Translations under genes and position numbers: made by a program | Notes under the pieces: model-generated | Seen by the model: only the letters and a program-made list of their open reading frames with translations | Told to the model about the DNA's origin: nothing | Database searches by the model: none | Source of the DNA: Anaerolineae bacterium | GTDB lineage: Bacteria; Chloroflexota; Anaerolineae; Promineifilales; Promineifilaceae | NCBI GenBank assembly: GCA_028277515.1 | Contig: JANQGC010000045.1 | Location: forward strand, 31,916 to 95,915 | DNA: 64,000 nucleotides | Direction: 5' to 3' | Shown here: positions 17,150-23,876 of the stretch, piece by piece | Layout of the letters: each line of letters begins with the position of its first letter | Numbering within the stretch: position 1 is the first letter of the stretch

Positions 17150-17632
17150 CTACTCAACAATCAAACTGCCATACATGGTGTGATGTCCCGCACCACAATA
17201 CTCATGACAGATGAAATAATATGTTCCAGGTTCTTCAAAAGATGCAGTTAGAGTCGATACCTGGCCTGGTAACACCATCATGTTGATATTGGTGTCGGAC
17301 AATTTGAACCCATGTTGTACATCCTTACTGGTTAAATAAAAAGTAATTTCTGAACCAGCAGGAATCCTGATCTCGTTCGGTTGAAAAGTCCAAATTTGGC
17401 TAAGAACATAAGCTTCATATTTGCCTGGAGCCAGTTCGCGAACCCGTTCTTCAATAGGATCACCCCAAGGAGAAGCACCAGGTGTAGCAACTGTATTGGG
17501 ATCAACAAGCTCATACGGAGAAGGGACCTGAATTCCAAAAGCAATGCTACTAACAGAAATCGCCAGGGCAAATACCACAACCAGAATGATTGAGGCGATT
17601 ATAAATATTTTTTCTGTGCGATCAATATGCAT
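17150..17632 (-). CDS. ba3-type cytochrome oxidase subunit II (CuA)
   Basis: 160 aa. One N-terminal transmembrane helix (residues about 10-33) followed by a cupredoxin domain. The binuclear CuA ligands are seen as the His of QHGFKL and CHEYCGAGHHTM (two Cys, Glu backbone, His, Met). The short length and single helix are typical of ba3-type subunit II, as opposed to the two-helix form of family A enzymes. Start is 1 nt after the stop of the small subunit IIa gene, and subunit I follows 17 nt later. Confidence 0.93.
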   Translation of the reverse strand: MHIDRTEKIFIIASIILVVVFALAISVSSIAFGIQVPSPYELVDPNTVATPGASPWGDPIEERVRELAPGKYEAYVLSQIWTFQPNEIRIPAGSEITFYLTSKDVQHGFKLSDTNINMMVLPGQVSTLTASFEEPGTYYFICHEYCGAGHHTMYGSLIVE

Positions 17633-17633
17633 C

Positions 17634-17759
17634 TTACGTTGCCCCTCTCGATAAGAGTGTTAGATATGTACTGCCCCACAAAGCAATGATTAATAAAATG
17701 AAAATAATCATTAAGGCAATCGTACCTTGCGGTGTTTTATTGCTATCCTTTTTTTTCAT
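17634..17759 (-). CDS. Cytochrome oxidase subunit IIa (41-aa single-helix peptide)
   Basis: Too short for usual gene-length cutoffs. Translation gives 41 residues: a charged start (MKKKDSNKTPQG), one hydrophobic helix (TIALMIIFILLIIALWGSTY) and a short tail (LTLLSRGAT). AGGAGG is placed 7 nt before the ATG and the stop is 1 nt before the subunit II ATG. Subunit IIa of Thermus ba3 oxidase is a single-helix peptide in the same position, which replaces the missing first helix of subunit II. Size, topology and position make the call firm even without strong sequence identity. Confidence 0.85.
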   Translation of the reverse strand: MKKKDSNKTPQGTIALMIIFILLIIALWGSTYLTLLSRGAT

Positions 17760-17869
17760 TTATTTCCTCCTATTTCTTCTTAATACTTTCCTTTCTCTTA
17801 CCTCATTTTTAAGTGAAATTTTGTGCTGAAATTGCCTCCTTTACTGCTTTGTATTAGAAATTCCGTTAG

Positions 17870-17932
17870 AAGTGACAGTCACTTAGATTTATTTACTATC
17901 TCTAACATATTACATTTAAGTGACTGTCACTT
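17870..17932. repeat. Dispersed paired inverted repeat, family A, copy 1
   Basis: AAGTGACAGTCACTT (17870-17884) and its exact reverse complement AAGTGACTGTCACTT (17918-17932), separated by 33 AT-rich nt. Each arm is itself a near-palindrome around one central base. It lies directly after the SCO stop codon and before subunit IIa. Further copies are at 52276-52334 and 62556-62615. Could act as a hairpin terminator/processing element or as a pair of protein-binding sites. Confidence 0.8.
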
Positions 17933-17935
17933 TTT

Positions 17936-18646
17936 TCAATTGACCATATGCAAAATATCCTCGGCCATATTTTCTCCGGGCATATTGAACGGATAAAGTA
18001 AACGAATATATCCCTCCGGATCAACGACCACAACACTAGAGGTATGGCTCATGAGATATCCTGTGGCCTCTGAACCCTCATGTTTCTCGTAGTAAATTCC
18101 AAACGGTGTAGCTGCGGCTGCAATTTCTTCTGCACTTCCCGATAGGCCAATAAAGGACGGATCAAAATGGTTTACATATTCCTGAACTAATTGGGGTGAA
18201 TCACGCTCCGGATCAATGGTAACCATGATTACTTGTACTATATCAGACTCGTCTCCCAACGCGTCATTGGCCTTGGCTAATTCAACCATGGTTGCTGGGC
18301 AAACATCTGGGCAGAATGTATAACCAAAGTAAATCATGACCGCCTGCCCACGAAAATCATTTAAACTCACCGGATTCCCGTCTTGTCCGGTTAATGTAAA
18401 ATTATTCGCACGGTTCGGAGATTGGATAACGGTTCCATGATATACATAAGGTTCCTGAAGATAATTAATCAGCAGCCAACCAGCCAAAACGCCAAAGACC
18501 AGGGCTGTTACCCCTAAAAATATCCATTTTAAGTTCGGGTTGTTTGGCTCATCTTCGGCCGAAACAGTATGATCAACTTGCGAAGTCAAGATAGATTTCT
18601 TCCTTGTTTCAATTTCCCTACCATGGTTTGTTACTTTGGATAACAC
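17936..18646 (-). CDS. SCO1/SenC-type copper chaperone
   Basis: 236 aa. One transmembrane anchor (residues about 40-62), then a thioredoxin-fold SCO domain on the outer side. The copper/thiol motif FCPDVCP (CxxxC) and the distal His in MSHTSS are all present, so it can bind copper and help assemble the CuA centre of the oxidase encoded downstream. The start overlaps the preceding SCO-like gene by 16 nt; a start a few codons later is possible. Followed by the family A repeat and the oxidase genes. Confidence 0.9.
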   Translation of the reverse strand: MLSKVTNHGREIETRKKSILTSQVDHTVSAEDEPNNPNLKWIFLGVTALVFGVLAGWLLINYLQEPYVYHGTVIQSPNRANNFTLTGQDGNPVSLNDFRGQAVMIYFGYTFCPDVCPATMVELAKANDALGDESDIVQVIMVTIDPERDSPQLVQEYVNHFDPSFIGLSGSAEEIAAAATPFGIYYEKHEGSEATGYLMSHTSSVVVVDPEGYIRLLYPFNMPGENMAEDILHMVN

Positions 18647-19347
18647 ATGAACAAATGAGCAGCCTCATAAGCCGCTTTTTTTGCTCCCTTGCTTTGTTGA
18701 ATTTCTTCAATGATTAATTCCATATCGCTCAAAATTCGTTCAGGGTTTGGTGCTCCCGTTCGGTACTCAGCTCGTAAAATTCCCTGGCCATCAACCAACA
18801 TGAACCCGGTATCAAAGACCATATTTCCATCATCTTGCTTATTGAAATACAAACCGAATCCACCGCCTACTACCAGCTTCAAGCGATCAATAGGACCGGT
18901 GATAAAATGCCAGTTTGTTTGGTCGGCATTAAGTGATTGGGAATATGCTTCAAGCACATCAGGGGTATCATGCTCAGGGTCGACTGAAATCGTGACTAGT
19001 TCGACCGGAAAATCACCTGTCCCAACCTCAGGTAATCTGTCCTGAACCTCTTTCATGATCAATCCTGTTTCGGGACAAGGATCAGAACAATTTGAATGGG
19101 TGATGTTGTACAGAGCAATTTTCCCCCGTAAATCTTCATTGGTAAAGCGGTCGCCGTTTTGATCAACGAAGGAATATCCGGGAGCCAAAGTAATTCGGGG
19201 CAGGACCAGGATCGGCCGAAATGTGGCAAATGCAATGACCGCTATGAGAAATAAACTAAGTATCAAATAGAACAACCAGACAAATTTGAATGGCGGTTTT
19301 TTAATCTCGCCTGTTTCTGTTCCGGGCACAGAAATTAGCTCGGTCAC
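18631..19347 (-). CDS. SCO-like thioredoxin-fold protein lacking the copper His
   Basis: 238 aa from GTG 19347, which has AGGGGAG 5 nt upstream; a GTG at 19365 would add six residues but has no Shine-Dalgarno. One transmembrane anchor (about residues 22-45), then a SCO/SenC fold with HSNCSDPCP (CxxxC). Where the next gene has SHTSS, this one has DTGFMLVDGQG, so the third copper ligand, His, is missing. It may therefore act as a thiol-disulfide reductase for CuA assembly rather than as the copper donor. First gene of the oxidase operon. A weak TTGACC box (19407-19412, minus strand) is upstream. Confidence 0.8.
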   Translation of the reverse strand: MTELISVPGTETGEIKKPPFKFVWLFYLILSLFLIAVIAFATFRPILVLPRITLAPGYSFVDQNGDRFTNEDLRGKIALYNITHSNCSDPCPETGLIMKEVQDRLPEVGTGDFPVELVTISVDPEHDTPDVLEAYSQSLNADQTNWHFITGPIDRLKLVVGGGFGLYFNKQDDGNMVFDTGFMLVDGQGILRAEYRTGAPNPERILSDMELIIEEIQQSKGAKKAAYEAAHLFMCYPK

Positions 19348-19650
19348 GGTGCTCCCCTTTTCCACATTTGTACTTCATTCTTTCTCTAATTGGACCCTAT
19401 ATTGCGGGTCAAGTTTACTAAGGAAATAGACAACTTGCCAAAAGTAACAATGTAGCATTATTTGAAAAAAACGAATCAGCAAAAAATCATCCATTTCTAC
19501 GTAAAATCATATTTTATAGCTGGCAAATCCCAAAAAACTCAAATTGTATTACTCATATGAAATTACATTACTTTTTCAAGGGAATTTAAAGATTGTGAAT
19601 AAAAATTTGGTTTTGCTCCAAAAACTGGATCCAGGCTGAAATTCCTGGTT

Positions 19651-20448
19651 TCAGGTTGAGTGGATCAGGGTTCCCAATGGTAAACCGGGTTCGATAATTG
19701 CCCGCAGCACATTTCCCTCCTCTAACCCTGAGAAGATCCGCACTTTTAGATGTGGTTGAATGGTAACCAGGTCAAGCATCGCTTCAACCTTACTTACCAT
19801 ACCACCAGTGACATCCGTGCCGCGTGAACCGCCTAATGCCTCAGCGATCTCACCCAGGTTTTCTTTCGTTATGAGAGGGATAACTCGGCCCCTCGCATCC
19901 ATTACACCCTGCGTCTCACCCGCCAACAGCAGCCAGACAGGATTTAACTGATCGGCAAGATATGTCATCACTTCTTCTGTGGAAATGATGGTTCCGCCAC
20001 GACCAACATCAAAGGCGACATCACCAAATATAACGGGTACGAGGCCCGCTCGCAACGCCCTATCTACTGGCTGGGAGGCAAGCGTTTGAATACGACCGTC
20101 TTTGCACACGGCCGAAGCGGATGGCTGTAAGCTAAGTGCGGGGATGCCGGCTTCTAACAATGCCCCCATCACGAATTCATTTAACCGGGAAGCCGCAGAA
20201 CTCACTTCGCAAAATCCAACCCATTGTTCGGCCGTCCGCACTCCCCGCCGTGTCCCATATTTAGCCCCGGCGACATGGCCAAACGAACCACTGCCATGAC
20301 CAATCACCAATTTGATCTGCGGTTGATTGTCTCGTGCCTGTTTAATCTCTCTGGCCAATCGGTTCAGTTCATCCAGCCTGACGGCCTCCACTCCGGTCTT
20401 ATCCGTGATCAGCGAGCCGCCAAGTTTTAGAAAAATCACGTTTTTCAT
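19651..20448 (-). CDS. ipk: Isopentenyl phosphate kinase
   Basis: 265 aa, amino-acid-kinase fold. KLGGSLITDK at residues 8-17 binds ATP phosphates, and GHGSGSFGHVAG (about residues 50-61) contains the His that defines isopentenyl phosphate kinases. GDVAFD, EVMTYLA and DVTGGMVSKVE complete the family pattern. The enzyme converts isopentenyl phosphate to isopentenyl diphosphate in the alternative mevalonate pathway known from archaea and Chloroflexota, so it is a good lineage marker. Located 6 nt after the hydrolase-LOG fusion gene. CTGGATCCAG followed by TTTTT on the minus strand just past the stop may be a weak terminator. Confidence 0.88.
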   Translation of the reverse strand: MKNVIFLKLGGSLITDKTGVEAVRLDELNRLAREIKQARDNQPQIKLVIGHGSGSFGHVAGAKYGTRRGVRTAEQWVGFCEVSSAASRLNEFVMGALLEAGIPALSLQPSASAVCKDGRIQTLASQPVDRALRAGLVPVIFGDVAFDVGRGGTIISTEEVMTYLADQLNPVWLLLAGETQGVMDARGRVIPLITKENLGEIAEALGGSRGTDVTGGMVSKVEAMLDLVTIQPHLKVRIFSGLEEGNVLRAIIEPGLPLGTLIHST

Positions 20449-20454
20449 GGACAG

Positions 20455-21870
20455 CTATTCGCGCGCCTTTAGCAAAGCCTCTACGGCCGATTGTGGCGAA
20501 TCGGCAAATGTTAACAATTCCAGATGATCAGGTCGAATATAGGCATCATCCATAAATGCGCTAACCGTCTCGCGCCAACTCTCACCCACCAATACCAAGG
20601 GTCTGGGTTCAATGTCTCCCACTTGCAATAAGCTCCAGGCCAGCGCCATCTCCGACAATGTGCCAATGCCCCCCGGCAACACTATCATGCCATTGTTGTG
20701 ACGAACTAAATGGATCAGGCGTTCCTGCAAGATAGAGAAACGCCGTTCTTCACCAATCCACGCATTAGGTCCCAATGGTCTAAATTGCTCGATCTGGTCG
20801 CAGGTGACACCGATGACATGTCCCCCATTTTCGGCCGCGCCCTGGGAAACCGCAGACATTGTCCCGCCATACCCCCCGGTAGCCACGCCAAAGCCTTTCT
20901 GAGCCAGCAGCATCCCAATCTGTCTGGCTTGTTCATATGCCTGGCTTCCAGGCTCAGGTGCAGAACTTCCAAAAACAGAAATCACCGGACCGTTAAATTT
21001 GGAAGCATCTTTCGTTTTTTGGCGGTTAACTGCCTGATTGACATCACGACCCGCCAAAAATGCCCTGGCTGCCACTTGAAACCATGTTTGTTTTTCAAGC
21101 ATGAGGATGTGACCACACTCTTCAAATTCAACCATTTGCCCATTAGGTATCAATTCTGCCAATTCATGTCCATGTTCGACGGGCAATACCGGATCACCTT
21201 TTCCCCAGAGAAGGCAAACCGGCTGGTGGATTCTGGGCAAGTCTTCGCGATAATCTTGAAACGCAATGGCCTTTAAAACATCGGCCGAGGCCCGGGCCAG
21301 CTCATAATCACGTAAACGTCGCTCCCAAACGGCATCATCTTGTAGTTCGGGGTAATAGAAGGAAGAGCGAACCTGTTGTTGAACGATTGCGCCTGATTGG
21401 GAGACGGCTGTGCCCAAATCGACGATTCCCAAAGAAATGCCAGCCCGTTTTAAATAGGTTGGAAACATGTCACCGGCCAATAATGCCGGGGCGATCAGCA
21501 AAAGCCGTTTGACATCTTCCGGATAGGATAGGGCAAAACTGGCTGCTAACGCCCCACCAAACGAATGGCCAATCACGGTCATTGCCGGCAAACCCAGGGC
21601 ATCACAAAATGCTGCCAGCCATTCGACAAGATGAGGAAATGTAAATCGGGTGCAACTATCGCTAAAACCAAAACCAGGAATATCCGGGGCGATCAACCAA
21701 TGTTGATCTTCCATAGCGTGCATAAATTCGCGGTATATATCGCTTGAACTTGTCATACCATGAAGAAGCAGTATAGGATTCCCATCCGGCTTTCCGGTGG
21801 AAACATAAGCCGTCCTGATTCCCAGGGCGTCAATGAGCTGGTGTGGGTATTCAGAATTGTTATAGACCAA
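20455..21870 (-). CDS. Alpha/beta hydrolase fused to a LOG-family (TIGR00725-like) domain
   Basis: 471 aa with two domains in one frame. Residues about 15-275: alpha/beta hydrolase with LLLHGMTSS (oxyanion), nucleophile GHSFGG, GKGDPVLPVEHG acid region and the catalytic His in EECGHILML. Residues about 295-471: Rossmann-like LOG domain with VFGSSAPEPGS, GGYGGTMSAVSQGA and the LPGGIGTLSEM motif (PGGxGTxxE) of LOG/lysine-decarboxylase-like proteins, some of which release cytokinin bases from nucleotides. I know of no standard family with this pairing. No frameshift is needed, so it is a true fusion. Confidence 0.85.
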   Translation of the reverse strand: MVYNNSEYPHQLIDALGIRTAYVSTGKPDGNPILLLHGMTSSSDIYREFMHAMEDQHWLIAPDIPGFGFSDSCTRFTFPHLVEWLAAFCDALGLPAMTVIGHSFGGALAASFALSYPEDVKRLLLIAPALLAGDMFPTYLKRAGISLGIVDLGTAVSQSGAIVQQQVRSSFYYPELQDDAVWERRLRDYELARASADVLKAIAFQDYREDLPRIHQPVCLLWGKGDPVLPVEHGHELAELIPNGQMVEFEECGHILMLEKQTWFQVAARAFLAGRDVNQAVNRQKTKDASKFNGPVISVFGSSAPEPGSQAYEQARQIGMLLAQKGFGVATGGYGGTMSAVSQGAAENGGHVIGVTCDQIEQFRPLGPNAWIGEERRFSILQERLIHLVRHNNGMIVLPGGIGTLSEMALAWSLLQVGDIEPRPLVLVGESWRETVSAFMDDAYIRPDHLELLTFADSPQSAVEALLKARE

Positions 21871-21887
21871 AAGAAATCCTCCAATAG

Positions 21888-22832
21888 TTAACGAGAGCCG
21901 GCCAGTCCGGGGATAAACTCCAATGAATGGGCATGGCGTGCGGCATTACGTATGGCTTCAGCGACAATCTCTACCGCCGCTGTCGCTACTTTTTCAAAAG
22001 GAGCCTCCACTTGCTCTGTTGCCAGGGCAAAAGCAGTGTCTCCTTCATGGGTCATGTGTGTCGGCCGAATGGCCATTGCAAATCCATCATGTGCTCTTTG
22101 AGCTAACCGGAATACTTCAACCTTGTTTAATCTGGCATTGGTCATCACAACTGCCAGTGTCGTATTAGTTCCCATTTGTGGTGGCGGTGCAAATGGAACA
22201 AAACGATAGGGATGATTTTCAACTTGCCAACCCCCATCTTGATTGCGTGCTCCGGCAAGCACCGATCCATCAACATTGACGACGTCACCAATCGCATTAA
22301 CCACCACGGCCGCCTTAACAAGGAGATCATCTATCTGAACACCGGCCAGGCCAAATCCCCCTTTCATCATATTTTCAGGACCCGACCATTTACCGATGGT
22401 TACGCCGGCTCCAACCCCCACATTGCCTTGAGCGTTGTTTCCGGGAGAAGCGTCTTCGCAAGCGGCATAACCCATTTCCCAACCGGGTGTCTTTTTTCCT
22501 TCATTAAGGAACAGGTCATATACGACGGCCGCAGAAACGATTGGCACAGGGCGAATGGGAGTCACATACCCATGTCCTCGTTCCGCCAGGTACTTCACAA
22601 CACCATCGGCTGAGGCCAGGCCAAACGCGCTGCCGCCCGTCAAAACGATGCCATTTACTTTGTGCAGCGGCCGATCCGGAGAAAGCAAAGCAATCTCGCG
22701 CGTTCCCGGTCCCGGCCCGCGAACTTCTACGCTTCCAATTGCCCCCTCAGGGCACAAAATAACTGAGCAGCCGGTATGATGTTCCTCATCGGTGGCATGG
22801 CCAATGTGCACTTTTTCAATTTCAATAGTCAC
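21888..22832 (-). CDS. P1-family (DmpA-type, S58) peptidase
   Basis: 314 aa from GTG 22832, which has GGAGG 7 nt upstream; an upstream GTG at 22850 is open but lacks one. The family features are GSVEVRGPGPGTRE, NGIVLTGGSAFGLASADG and, in the second half, NTTLAVVMTNARL, where DmpA-like enzymes self-cleave to expose the catalytic Ser/Thr. Members are aminopeptidases with L- or D-substrates or beta-aminopeptidases; the substrate cannot be read from sequence. Followed by the hydrolase-LOG fusion after 17 nt. Confidence 0.88.
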   Translation of the reverse strand: MTIEIEKVHIGHATDEEHHTGCSVILCPEGAIGSVEVRGPGPGTREIALLSPDRPLHKVNGIVLTGGSAFGLASADGVVKYLAERGHGYVTPIRPVPIVSAAVVYDLFLNEGKKTPGWEMGYAACEDASPGNNAQGNVGVGAGVTIGKWSGPENMMKGGFGLAGVQIDDLLVKAAVVVNAIGDVVNVDGSVLAGARNQDGGWQVENHPYRFVPFAPPPQMGTNTTLAVVMTNARLNKVEVFRLAQRAHDGFAMAIRPTHMTHEGDTAFALATEQVEAPFEKVATAAVEIVAEAIRNAARHAHSLEFIPGLAGSR

Positions 22833-22921
22833 TAATACCTCCAAAATCACATCCTGTGCTTAACACAAGATGGCAAATTATAGGTCATTTTGAATAAAGA
22901 ATAAAAGAAGCAGGGGGTGGC

Positions 22922-22949
22922 TTGCACCCACATTAGAGGGAATTATACT
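22922..22949 (+). promoter_or_regulatory. Promoter of the M23 peptidase gene
   Basis: TTGCAC (22922-22927), 16-nt spacer, TATACT (22944-22949). The ATG at 22958 is 8 nt after the -10 box and has no Shine-Dalgarno, so the transcript should be leaderless or have a 1-2 nt leader. Confidence 0.55.
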
Positions 22950-22957
22950 ACCGGGCG

Positions 22958-23725
22958 ATGCTCAAATTTATCCGTTGGTTATTCGCCCCGCGTTATCGCT
23001 TTGTCAAACTTCTCATTGCTTTTCTCTTGTTAGTTATCGTGATCCTGTTATTCAACCAATTTATAGATTTGATCAACGATTTTAGCGATCCACGCACTCA
23101 AAATTTTCTCGAGTGGAGCCAGGGTGGTCGGGATGACCTGGTTACAGTCCAGCGGGAGGCTTGCCCAGGTGCGCCATTTATTCTACCTTCTGATGGTTTT
23201 ATCGGCCTGCTTTATGGCGATCCTCGCGGCCCATATTCCCAGGCACAGCCCCATCAGGGAATTGATATATTTAGCAACAGCGACCCCGGTCAAACGCCGG
23301 TTTATGCCGCATATGATGGCTACGTATACCGGGAACCCGATTGGGCCAGCACCTTAATCATACGTGTTCCCCAAGATCCACTGCAACCTGAAAGGCAGAT
23401 CTGGCTATATTACACCCATATGGCTGACAGAGAGGGAAATGATTTCATTCTTGATGCTTTTCCACCGGGGACTAGGGAGAAATTCGTGGAGCAAGGAACG
23501 CTGCTGGGCTATACGGGTGATTATAACGGGCAGTCACTGCGATCCATCTGGGTCCATCTTCATTTTTCAATCGTGATGGATAATGGGAGCAATCAATATC
23601 TTAACGAATTGGAATTCACCAATACAGTCGATCCATCACCCTATCTGGGCATGAATGTTAATCATAATTGCGATCCTGGGGCATCCGGTTGTGGTGAGGT
23701 CTCAACTTGCTTCGCTACTAATTAA
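22958..23725 (+). CDS. Membrane-anchored M23 (LytM-type) peptidase
   Basis: 255 aa. N-terminal transmembrane anchor (about residues 18-38), a linker and an M23 fold. Zinc ligands typical of the family are visible as HQGIDIF (HxxxD) and HLHFSI (HxH) plus a preceding H in YYTHMAD. M23 enzymes cut peptidoglycan cross-links or act as regulatory LytM proteins; here the ligands look intact. Insertions around the core and two cysteine pairs near the C-terminus (CDPGASGC, CGEVSTC) are less usual. Converges with the subtilase gene across a 150-nt repeat-bearing gap. Confidence 0.8.
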   Translation: MLKFIRWLFAPRYRFVKLLIAFLLLVIVILLFNQFIDLINDFSDPRTQNFLEWSQGGRDDLVTVQREACPGAPFILPSDGFIGLLYGDPRGPYSQAQPHQGIDIFSNSDPGQTPVYAAYDGYVYREPDWASTLIIRVPQDPLQPERQIWLYYTHMADREGNDFILDAFPPGTREKFVEQGTLLGYTGDYNGQSLRSIWVHLHFSIVMDNGSNQYLNELEFTNTVDPSPYLGMNVNHNCDPGASGCGEVSTCFATN

Positions 23726-23765
23726 ATTTATCCTTGACCTTTTTTTGCCTCTGCCAATGACATCG

Positions 23766-23847
23766 TAGCGCGAGCTTGCCGGCTTGCGGCTAAAACAACC
23801 TGGAAAGGTTGTTCTACAGTATGGCGCGAGCTTTCCAGCTTGCGCCT
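23766..23847. repeat. Triple-hairpin intergenic repeat
   Basis: Three hairpins in a row: GCGCGAGCT..GGCTTGCGGC (23768-23790), ACAACCTGGAAAGGTTGT (23795-23812) and GGCGCGAGCT..AGCTTGCGCC (23823-23846). The first and third are imperfect copies of one another. The block fills the gap between the converging M23 and subtilase genes and may serve as a bidirectional terminator or be a REP-type repeat. Confidence 0.7.
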
Positions 23848-23876
23848 GATTTATGAGATGTCATTCACTAATGGAA

